Below, piece by piece: positions 15,618-21,072 of a stretch of DNA of 21,155 nucleotides. This stretch comes from a virus: the IMG/VR virus record IMGVR_UViG_3300030085_003577, positions 1 through 21,155 of that record; one strand, 5' to 3'. Under the pieces are notes generated by a model, which was not told the origin of the DNA, did not search any database, and saw nothing but the letters and a program-made list of their open reading frames with translations. Position 1 is the first letter of the stretch; each line of letters starts with the position of its first letter. Made by a program: the position numbers and the translations under genes.

Positions 15618-15739
15618 AGAAAAAAGAACGGATTGAAGTTCTAGAACGACGAATAGGCGAGATGGAAGAAGAAAATATGAAATTACTTGTTCGTATTGCT
15701 AAACTTGAAGGGCAGTTGGAGAATCACGAACATGAGTGA
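15614..15739 (+). CDS. Short coiled-coil protein (41 aa)
   Basis: This very short gene is supported by three points: an ATG in a 4-nt ATGA overlap with the upstream stop, a strong ribosome site GGGAG at 15601-15605 with 8-nt spacing, and a stop that overlaps the next ATG by 8 nt (15732-15739). The product begins MKKKERIEVLERRIGEMEEE and continues as a charged amphipathic helix with hydrophobic residues at roughly heptad spacing (I7, L10, I14, M17, then L24, I27 and L31), ending in a His/Glu tail. The pattern recalls SlyX-like short coiled coils. It probably dimerises; its partner is unknown. Confidence 0.7.
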   Translation: MKKKERIEVLERRIGEMEEENMKLLVRIAKLEGQLENHEHE

Positions 15740-16205
15740 AGTTAATTTCAAGAAACACCGAGTCTTCCGTGAGACAGACTCAGTTATTTTTTATGATATT
15801 TCTGTAGAAAATTCAAATGCATCTGATCTGGTCGTGCATGATGGACCTGCAATATCTCCACCAGATGATGTAATCGGAGCAAAACAGTTCTATATACATC
15901 ATCACCAAACAGATCACAATCGTGTTCTCTCTGGTGTCCGCACCTTTGAATTAATTAATCCTGGTTGGAAATATCCATATCATATTGTGCATCTTAACAG
16001 ATCTTCTGGGGCTCTCGTCATCCCAGTAGGTACTTACCATAGAAGTATCTCGGGTGACAATGGATCTATTGTGATCAATCAAGCCATTCGTGACGATGAG
16101 TTCAATTCAGAAACAGAATTTATTCCTGTATCTGCTGGACAAAACGCTGAACTTTATGGTATACTGGCCCATGAAAAGCCAGTTATTCACACGCTTGGAG
16201 AATAA
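15732..16205 (+). CDS. Cupin-fold protein, possibly of the sugar-ketoisomerase-like type (157 aa)
   Basis: The ATG at 15732 is chosen over the in-frame ATG at 15687 because it overlaps the coiled-coil stop and has GGAG at 15718-15721, 10 nt upstream. Cupin motif 1 is visible as HHH at residues 56-58 with H62 and G68, and motif 2 as PVGTYH at 98-103, so likely metal ligands are present. The segment from LVIPVGTYHRS to AIRDDEF resembles the end of WxcM/FdtA-type dTDP-sugar ketoisomerases (IPPG..., then a 'YIRDY..F' tail), but the acidic and His pattern is not decisive. It could also be a non-enzymatic sugar-binding cupin. No signal peptide. It lies in the small-gene cluster, with the next gene starting 1 nt after its stop. 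Confidence 0.6.
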   Translation: MSEVNFKKHRVFRETDSVIFYDISVENSNASDLVVHDGPAISPPDDVIGAKQFYIHHHQTDHNRVLSGVRTFELINPGWKYPYHIVHLNRSSGALVIPVGTYHRSISGDNGSIVINQAIRDDEFNSETEFIPVSAGQNAELYGILAHEKPVIHTLGE

Positions 16206-16206
16206 A

Positions 16207-16491
16207 ATGTCTGAATTCCCAAAAGACTGGAGGTATGCAGACGACAGAATGCAAATGAGAGCAGCAGTATTTCGTGCTCTCAGTCACCATCTAAATGACC
16301 ATTGTCGTGCAGTATATGAGTTTTGTCATGACTGGGTAAGTCAAGGCAACAATCACACCAACAACATTGAACATCATTTTCAAACCTATTTGAAGGAGAC
16401 CCATCGTGAGAAAGTTTATCAACTGGAAAAATGTCTTGAGATCGAGCCTGGCTGGTATGCTCCTGACAACAACTCCAGCACTGGCACATGA
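16207..16491 (+). CDS. Hypothetical protein, unknown function (94 aa)
   Basis: The ATG at 16207 has TTGGAG at 16195-16200, 6 nt upstream, and lies 1 nt after the cupin stop, which makes it far better than the in-frame ATG further up at 16090. The product is helical, soluble-looking and rich in His, Asn, Trp and Tyr, with the stretch LSHHLNDHCRAVYEFCHDW near residues 25-43 that could bind a metal through His/Cys, though no known motif is matched. Its last 86 nt (16406-16491) also encode the start of the HExxH protein in another frame. No family is recognised. Confidence 0.65.
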   Translation: MSEFPKDWRYADDRMQMRAAVFRALSHHLNDHCRAVYEFCHDWVSQGNNHTNNIEHHFQTYLKETHREKVYQLEKCLEIEPGWYAPDNNSSTGT

Positions 16492-17101
16492 AAAAGATAA
16501 ATTAAAGTATGGGTACAACACTATGGATTCCATGGGTTGTATGATACTTAGGGAATGCACCGATGGAGTCGAAGAGATCACTAGTCTTTTGGATATTTCT
16601 AGTAACTATGATGATCCTACTCGTTTTACTCCCGTTGCTAACGAGTTCAACCGAATGCTCACTTCTCTTAGGCAGGTCGGAGTTAAGGTGTTTCTAGCAC
16701 CAGCAAAGTATTTTCCGATTGGACATAGGGGTGTTTATCATACTGTGAGCAACACCTTCTTTTTGAACAAAAGGCATATGGGATATCCTGGCACATTGAT
16801 GTCAGTGATGCGTCACGAAGGTTGGCACGCTGCTCAGGATTGCATGGCAGGCACCATTGATAATAGTATGATTGCTATCATCATGCCTGAGGAGGATGTT
16901 CCTGAATTGTGGCAGGAGATGGTAGAACGTACCTATCCCAAAGCATCATGGCCTTGGGAGAAAGAAGCGACCTGGGCAGGCAAGACTGAAGGTATGACTG
17001 AGAAAGCACTTGCTTCTTGTGCTGCTGGTGATATGTGGAAGGTTTACAAACCCACCCCTCTTACGTTAGAATGGTTGCGTGAAAACAACTTCGTCAACTG
17101 A
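16406..17101 (+). CDS. Secreted HExxH metallopeptidase-like protein (231 aa)
   Basis: The start is GTG at 16406, supported by GAAGGAG at 16392-16398 with 7-nt spacing, and because it supplies a complete signal peptide: basic MRKFINWKNVLR, a hydrophobic core, and ALA before residue 28. A zinc-binding HExxH motif is present as HEGWH at residues 137-141, preceded by SVMR and followed by AAQDC; E187 in the segment KEATWAGK is a plausible third ligand 46 residues on. Two Cys pairs are possible (C45, C51, C146, C205). The family is not certain; similar 'HE.WH..QDC' proteins are, from memory, frequent in cyanophages. Export suggests action on periplasmic or cell-wall protein, perhaps in lysis or envelope change. 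Its first 86 nt overlap the upstream gene. Confidence 0.65.
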   Translation: MRKFINWKNVLRSSLAGMLLTTTPALAHEKDKLKYGYNTMDSMGCMILRECTDGVEEITSLLDISSNYDDPTRFTPVANEFNRMLTSLRQVGVKVFLAPAKYFPIGHRGVYHTVSNTFFLNKRHMGYPGTLMSVMRHEGWHAAQDCMAGTIDNSMIAIIMPEEDVPELWQEMVERTYPKASWPWEKEATWAGKTEGMTEKALASCAAGDMWKVYKPTPLTLEWLRENNFVN

Positions 17102-17385
17102 TGGTACGGACTCAAAAGGCTCTCGAAAAAAACGTCAAGACTCTGAACAAGAAGACTACGACTGCCAAGAAACCTCGTAAGACTAAGAAAGAAACTAACA
17201 AGTTCGTTTGTACTCAGTCCAAAGAAGAAAAACTTTTTCCACATCATCAAACGTTTCCGTATCGACTTGAAGACAAACGAGAGGGTAAGACATGTTGGTT
17301 TCAATGTGAAGAACATGTAATCAAGTATGTAACCCGATACAACATGTCTTCAAAAGAGTACAAATGCCAGGTTTTTAATCCATAA
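17101..17385 (+). CDS. Small Lys-rich, Cys-containing protein (94 aa)
   Basis: It starts at ATG 17101, sharing one base with the preceding TGA, which implies coupled translation. The first 35 residues are strongly basic (KKTTTAKKPRKTKKETNK), fitting nucleic-acid contact. The C-terminal half holds four cysteines (in FVCTQS, KTCWFQCEEH and YKCQVF) and His residues, which could form a small zinc site, and the 'C.F.C..H' spacing is suggestive. No known family is recognised. Its TAA stop (17383-17385) is nested in the late promoter motif of the next gene. Confidence 0.65.
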   Translation: MVRTQKALEKNVKTLNKKTTTAKKPRKTKKETNKFVCTQSKEEKLFPHHQTFPYRLEDKREGKTCWFQCEEHVIKYVTRYNMSSKEYKCQVFNP

Positions 17386-17388
17386 ATA
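17381..17388 (+). promoter_or_regulatory. T4-type late promoter motif (CATAAATA)
   Basis: It has the same sequence as the site at 3178 and again contains the upstream TAA stop. It lies 21 nt before the ATG at 17410 in the only gap of this part of the cluster, so it likely drives the holin-like gene and those after it. Confidence 0.6.
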
Positions 17389-17409
17389 CAACTGCCCTGC
17401 TCTCTATGG

Positions 17410-17718
17410 ATGGCTGATACAAAGCCCAAAGTAGAAGAGAAGGACCAAGATGAAGATAAAAGTGAAGTCCTTGGTAATCTGGTGAAAGTTGTTGTCCTTA
17501 TATGGTCCGCATCTCTTCTCACGTTCTCATACGTAAGACTTCCAAACGGTCAAAAAATTCTTGATTTTGACCCTACCTTTATCGCATCTGTGTTTTCTGG
17601 CTCTCTGGCTGCATTTGGACTCTCTCCGGCTAAGTCTGGTGGAAATGGTAATGGTGCTGCTAAGAAAAAGAGAGACGAGGAACCACCTGTTGTTTCGGCA
17701 GTTGAACCTAAAAAATGA
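17410..17718 (+). CDS. Holin-like small membrane protein (102 aa)
   Basis: It has an acidic/basic soluble N-terminus (about 22 residues), a first hydrophobic segment at about 24-42 (LVKVVVLIWSASLLTFSYV), a second at about 57-71 (FIASVFSGSLAAFGL), then a glycine-rich linker and a charged tail (AAKKKRDEE). Size, two membrane spans and a highly charged C-terminus fit class II holins, which open the inner membrane at lysis. That is a topology-based guess; no holin family motif was identified. It follows a late promoter motif after only 21 nt and lacks a clear Shine-Dalgarno. It overlaps the next gene by ATGA. A secreted HExxH protein lies two genes upstream. Confidence 0.55.
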   Translation: MADTKPKVEEKDQDEDKSEVLGNLVKVVVLIWSASLLTFSYVRLPNGQKILDFDPTFIASVFSGSLAAFGLSPAKSGGNGNGAAKKKRDEEPPVVSAVEPKK

Positions 17719-17915
17719 ATCTAGTCTTAAGACCACTTGATAATATCAATGATCCTACATGGAGTGTCATCATTAGTTTGGTGATACTCCTTTTTTTTGT
17801 AGCTTTTAACATATATATTATTATGAAATTAGCTTTTGAGGAGTTAGAAGATGGGAGCGATGACACCCCCAAGTCGGAAGAGTTGTTACAACTTCCGAGT
17901 GACGAAAATAAATAG
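17715..17915 (+). CDS. Single-pass membrane protein with acidic tail (66 aa)
   Basis: It begins in a 4-nt ATGA overlap with the holin-like gene. Residues about 15-41 are a long hydrophobic span (WSVIISLVILLFFVAFNIYI then IMKLAF), followed by an acidic cytosol-type tail (EELEDGSDDTPKSEE). The pairing with the holin-like gene suggests a partner or regulator of it, such as an antiholin or spanin-like piece, but nothing in the sequence proves this. The final 65 nt overlap the start of the nuclease gene. Confidence 0.65.
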   Translation: MNLVLRPLDNINDPTWSVIISLVILLFFVAFNIYIIMKLAFEELEDGSDDTPKSEELLQLPSDENK

Positions 17916-18309
17916 AGTCGTTGATGGCGATACGATCGATGTCACGATTGATCTCGGTTTTGACCTTTATAAAAAAGAGAGAGTTAGAGTTGCTGGTGTG
18001 GACACGCCAGAAAAACGCACAAGAGACCTAGAGGAGAAAGCCCTTGGAATCGACGCAACAAACTGGCTCAAAGAAAGACTGGAATCGGCTATCCGTGGTG
18101 ATGATGATCTTGTCATTAGGACTGAGCTTGTTGGCGGTGTCGGGAAGTATGGTCGTCTTCTTGGTTGGTTATACATCGGGGACGCAGATGTGTCCCTCAA
18201 CGAAGAAATGATCACCGAAGGATATGCATGGGCATACGACGGTGGTACAAAACAGAAAAACTTTGAAGAACTAAGAGAAATTCGTCGTACCAAAGGTACG
18301 TTAGTATAA
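17851..18309 (+). CDS. Thermonuclease (SNase)-family nuclease (152 aa)
   Basis: The start at ATG 17851 has GAGGAG at 17838-17843, 7 nt upstream. All catalytic positions of staphylococcal nuclease are recognisable: DGDT (D27 matching D21), R46 and D51-T52-P-E54 in RVRVAGVDTPE (matching R35, D40, T41, E43), and R102 in KYGRLLGWLY (matching R87). Length is normal for the family. The enzyme should be a calcium-dependent phosphodiesterase cutting DNA and RNA. There is no clear signal peptide, so it may act in the cytoplasm (host DNA breakdown or nucleotide scavenging) or be released at lysis. It starts 65 nt inside the upstream membrane-protein gene and its stop shares one base with the next ATG. 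Confidence 0.85.
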   Translation: MGAMTPPSRKSCYNFRVTKINRVVDGDTIDVTIDLGFDLYKKERVRVAGVDTPEKRTRDLEEKALGIDATNWLKERLESAIRGDDDLVIRTELVGGVGKYGRLLGWLYIGDADVSLNEEMITEGYAWAYDGGTKQKNFEELREIRRTKGTLV

Positions 18310-18557
18310 TGCAAAAAGTAATTAATTTTATGGCAGTCTTCAGTTTTATTGGAGTTGCTAGTCTCACTGGAATGGGTATCTACATTGAACTCAACAGAGA
18401 TAAACTCGCTGAAGAGTACAAACAAAAAGTTATAGGATACATTACTGACCTTGTTTCAGAGGAATTGCCAGGTATGGTGGACGGGCTTATTCCCGATGTT
18501 ACATCGCCAGAAATGCCAGTTCCAACAACAACTGGACCTGCTATTAAACTACCATGA
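18309..18557 (+). CDS. Small N-terminally anchored membrane protein (82 aa)
   Basis: The ATG at 18309 shares one base with the nuclease TAA. Residues about 4-28 are a hydrophobic signal anchor (VINFMAVFSFIGVASLTGMG), followed by a short helical region (NRDKLAEEYKQKVIGYITDL) and a Pro/Thr-rich tail ending in IKLP. No lipoprotein Cys or catalytic motif is present. A hairpin (18286-18300) covers part of its possible ribosome site. No family is recognised; the topology is that of a periplasm-facing anchored peptide. Confidence 0.65.
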   Translation: MQKVINFMAVFSFIGVASLTGMGIYIELNRDKLAEEYKQKVIGYITDLVSEELPGMVDGLIPDVTSPEMPVPTTTGPAIKLP

Positions 18558-19192
18558 TATTCAAGAAAACCAAGGAACAAAACAACACACAACTAGAACC
18601 TACGGAGGTAAAGACTATGAAACCTATGAAATGGTTTATCGTTACTGTTGGAGGGATCGTTGGTGTTGCTCACCTTGGTATTCTTGGACATTTAATTAAA
18701 CCCCAACCCTCTCTACAACAACCACCAGCATTTAATATTCCCCATGGTCCTTACTCGTCTTATAAAATTAAGGCAGGTAAAGATGGATATACAATTGAAT
18801 ATCGTGCAAATGATCCTAAAGTTCTAGAATCATCTAGAACTCATGCTTCCGATAAGAATAAGAAAGGACTCTTCGGTGGCGGTACAGAAATGCGTCGAGA
18901 GACTCGTTATGATCAGTACACCATGGAAGGAGTCCGTAATATGGGTTCAGGAGGTGCCGTGGCAGACGGTGAGGGAAAGAGTGCAAAAGACATCGAGTGC
19001 ATCGTGGCGGACGCTGGAGCGCGGTCACAAGGTGCAATGGCAGGTAGTGCGATCACAACAGGTTTAGTTGCTCCTGCTGTCATGAACATCCCTTACATCG
19101 GATGGTTAGCTGCAGGATGGGCAACTCTCCTTGGTAATCAAGTTGGAGAATCTATTGGATCCGAAGTTGGTAGTGTGTTTAATGATTGTTAA
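18554..19192 (+). CDS. Membrane-anchored glycine-rich protein, unknown function (212 aa, or 191 from the inner start)
   Basis: Two starts are credible. ATG 18554 overlaps the upstream stop by 4 nt (ATGA) but has no good ribosome site. ATG 18617 has GGAGG at 18604-18608 with 8-nt spacing and would place the hydrophobic anchor (KWFIVTVGGIVGVAHLGILG) right at the N-terminus, so it may be the main start. The middle is soluble (HGPYSSYKIKAGKDGYTIEY, then a basic Gly-rich stretch GLFGGGTEMRRETRYDQYT). The C-terminus has a long Gly/Ala-rich hydrophobic region (MAGSAITTGLVAPAVMNIPY then IGWLAAGWATLLGNQVGESIGSEVG cut by small residues) that resembles glycine-zipper membrane segments. Function is unknown; membrane insertion by oligomerisation is a guess. 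Confidence 0.65.
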   Translation: MIFKKTKEQNNTQLEPTEVKTMKPMKWFIVTVGGIVGVAHLGILGHLIKPQPSLQQPPAFNIPHGPYSSYKIKAGKDGYTIEYRANDPKVLESSRTHASDKNKKGLFGGGTEMRRETRYDQYTMEGVRNMGSGGAVADGEGKSAKDIECIVADAGARSQGAMAGSAITTGLVAPAVMNIPYIGWLAAGWATLLGNQVGESIGSEVGSVFNDC

Positions 19193-19971
19193 TGGATATT
19201 CCTATTATTAGTGGTATAGATGTTGATATAAAAGACATCCGTATCAATGAAATTAATACTTATCGATATACTGCACCATCTTTACCAGTTGCTCCACCCG
19301 TAACTGTTGAGATTGGTTTGCCTATTGTAGACATCCCTGGGTGTGTGGAGGCGCATGAACAAAACACCAACAGGGAACGAAGTGGTGTTCTATCCGAGGA
19401 TGATCCTAAAGGCGTAAAGACTTATTGTGATGCTGGAATTCCTTCATTTAATCCTCTAGATTACAATAAAGATAAACTAAAGTTTCAACAAGAAGCTCCA
19501 GTACCACCAGTTGCGCCACCACCTGATACAGATACAGAAGTACCAAAAGCAAAAGGGACAAATCCTCCACCACCAAAGTGTCCTAGTAGAGAACAGGAAT
19601 TATTAAATCCCGTAGGAAAGATCCTAGAGGGTAATAAAAAGGTTACTGGTTATGAATTGGTAGGTAAGAAATGTCTGATGGTAACAGAACAACTTACTAT
19701 ACCCGATCAGATTGTTGTCAATATTCCTAATGCAGGAAAGGTAACTGCTACTGCCTCAATCGCTGTTGTTGCTACAACATCCGCTCTATTAGCAAAACCG
19801 TTGGCAGACTTACTACTGAAAGTAGTCAAACCAACGGTCAAGAAAGTTATTAAAAAGATTGCTGCGATTAGAGGAAAGACTCCTCCTATCGAGTCCGTAA
19901 GGGACCGCCGAGATGAGCAGCGTCAGAGGAGTGCTGCAATTCGGGCATTACGGTTGATGAAGAAGAAGTAA
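19192..19971 (+). CDS. Proline-rich protein with C-terminal hydrophobic segment (259 aa)
   Basis: ATG 19192 shares a base with the upstream TAA; a TTG two codons earlier (19186) is possible but less likely. The N-terminal part includes IPGCVEAHEQN and VKTYCDAGIPSFNPLDY with conserved-looking Cys; a Pro-rich linker (PVPPVAPPPDTDTEVPK) follows near residues 102-118. Beyond it are KKCLMVTEQLTIPDQIVVN and a hydrophobic stretch (TASIAVVATTSALLAKPLAD), then a basic tail (KPTVKKVIKKIAAIRGK and a run of Arg). I recall related proteins in T4-like cyanophages but not a function. The last 86 nt overlap the convergent gene on the other strand. A virion or envelope role is inferred from the neighbours. 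Confidence 0.65.
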   Translation: MDIPIISGIDVDIKDIRINEINTYRYTAPSLPVAPPVTVEIGLPIVDIPGCVEAHEQNTNRERSGVLSEDDPKGVKTYCDAGIPSFNPLDYNKDKLKFQQEAPVPPVAPPPDTDTEVPKAKGTNPPPPKCPSREQELLNPVGKILEGNKKVTGYELVGKKCLMVTEQLTIPDQIVVNIPNAGKVTATASIAVVATTSALLAKPLADLLLKVVKPTVKKVIKKIAAIRGKTPPIESVRDRRDEQRQRSAAIRALRLMKKK

Positions 19972-20794
19972 CAGGATCAATTCGGTGTACATGTGGATGA
20001 CTATGCCCTGGTGGATTGTTCACCATGACATCTGCACATATTTTAGCATACTGTGTGCCAGGTTTAAAGTATATGCCTTTTTTCATTAGTTCGCCACAAT
20101 TCTTGAGTCTCGCGATCTCAAAGTCGAGGCGCTTATTGGCATTTTGTTGACGCATCAATGCAATGTTTGCTGAAGCAGCTTCTTTACAGAGTTCTTGTAA
20201 TTTTTTATCTGTTGGTGTACTCCATGTCATAGAGAAACCAATACCAAGACTATAGTTATCTTTCTGTCCTGTTCTGGTTTTTTTATAGAAACTTACATCC
20301 CCAGGATTATCTAAAACACCATCTCCTATTGGGTTGCCGTCATCATCGAAGGCGCCAAAGTTATCGGTGACATCATACACTGGGTCCATATAATAGGGTT
20401 CATATGGTTTAGATGCTGATGCAGTTCCTGTTACATATGGCGTGAAATTCCTAGTGGGTCCTTGACACTGGATTCCAGACCCATAAGTATTCGTAATATA
20501 GGGGCCTTGTAAAACCTGGATGGCCTGGTTTGTGACGCTGCCAGAACTATTAGCAACAGGAGAAGCGGTAGCACTGACCCCACCAACAGTTTCTGCCAGA
20601 GATTGAGATGGGAGTAACGCACTTAAAATTACTGGGAGAAGATACTTGTAGTGTCTGTTACGCTTGTAACTTCTGTGGTTCTTTGGATAATCGTGTGATT
20701 TTGCAAACCAGGGCCCGAGTATGTTTCTGTGAACTGAAACGCTGCTCCTGGTGTTGTTTGCGTGAACGTTGGTTTGCTTGTTGCACCAGTCCAT
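19886..20794 (-). CDS. Secreted cyanophage-type protein with coiled coil (302 aa)
   Basis: On the minus strand the only usual start codon that gives a complete signal sequence is ATG at 20794, backed by AAGGAG (20810-20805) 10 nt upstream. This yields a 50-residue basic leader (ending KRNRHYK), a hydrophobic core (YLLPVILSALLPSQSLA) and predicted cleavage before ETVGG (residue 68). The mature part has SSGSVTNQAIQVLQGPYITN, then SLGIGFSMTW, then a helical segment (DKKLQELCKEAASANIALMR ... RLDFEIARLKNCGELMKKG) with Cys, and a His-rich PPGHSHPHVH. I recall similar proteins as conserved unknowns in T4-like cyanophages. It overlaps the upstream gene by 166 nt (20629-20794) and the convergent plus-strand gene by 86 nt. 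Confidence 0.65.
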   Translation of the reverse strand: MDWCNKQTNVHANNTRSSVSVHRNILGPWFAKSHDYPKNHRSYKRNRHYKYLLPVILSALLPSQSLAETVGGVSATASPVANSSGSVTNQAIQVLQGPYITNTYGSGIQCQGPTRNFTPYVTGTASASKPYEPYYMDPVYDVTDNFGAFDDDGNPIGDGVLDNPGDVSFYKKTRTGQKDNYSLGIGFSMTWSTPTDKKLQELCKEAASANIALMRQQNANKRLDFEIARLKNCGELMKKGIYFKPGTQYAKICADVMVNNPPGHSHPHVHRIDPVTSSSSTVMPELQHSSDAAHLGGPLRTR

Positions 20795-21072
20795 GATGAT
20801 GTCACTCCTTCAATAGTTACATTGTTACTTCCTGTTCCTGGGGACAGGTTCCCACTTGCTGATACTCCAGATCCTGTTACAGAGTATTGATACCCTGTGG
20901 AGTAGTCCATCGAATTGATGGTTTCCGTAATTGTTTGTGTTGTTTCCGTATGGCTAGTCATTGAGCCCTGGGTGAAGTTTGGCACAACAGGTACGGAATA
21001 TGATGGTTGTGCCAAACCATGAATTACACCAAGAACCAATCCTAGTCCGATTGCCTCTTGTAATCTAGTCAT
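20629..21072 (-). CDS. Secreted Thr/Ser-rich protein, unknown function (147 aa)
   Basis: The ATG at 21072 shares one base with the TGA of the gene before it on the minus strand, so translation is coupled. The N-terminus (MTRLQEAIGLGLVLGVIHGL then AQPSYS) is a signal peptide or anchor. The rest is rich in Thr, Ser and Gly with alternating polar and hydrophobic residues (TETTQTITETINSMD, YQYSVTGSGVSASGNLSPG), suggesting an extended beta structure as in fibre or surface proteins. Its last 166 nt also encode the beginning of the 302-aa gene in another frame. No family is recognised. Position next to another exported protein suggests a shared envelope or virion role. Confidence 0.6.
   Translation of the reverse strand: MTRLQEAIGLGLVLGVIHGLAQPSYSVPVVPNFTQGSMTSHTETTQTITETINSMDYSTGYQYSVTGSGVSASGNLSPGTGSNNVTIEGVTSSWTGATSKPTFTQTTPGAAFQFTETYSGPGLQNHTIIQRTTEVTSVTDTTSIFSQ

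Noticed and set aside
16291-16581. Minus-strand frames opposite the 94-aa and HExxH genes
   Set aside because: Both plus-strand frames have good starts and recognisable features; the antisense frames show no start signal or motif.
17907-17914. AATAAATA as another late promoter
   Set aside because: It lies inside both the membrane-protein end and the nuclease coding region, with no gene start just downstream, so it is probably chance in AT-rich sequence.
18451-19067. Alternative plus-strand frames (18451-18699 and 18843-19067)
   Set aside because: They lie within frames supported by stop/start overlaps and membrane anchors, and their Trp/Cys-rich products look like out-of-frame translation.
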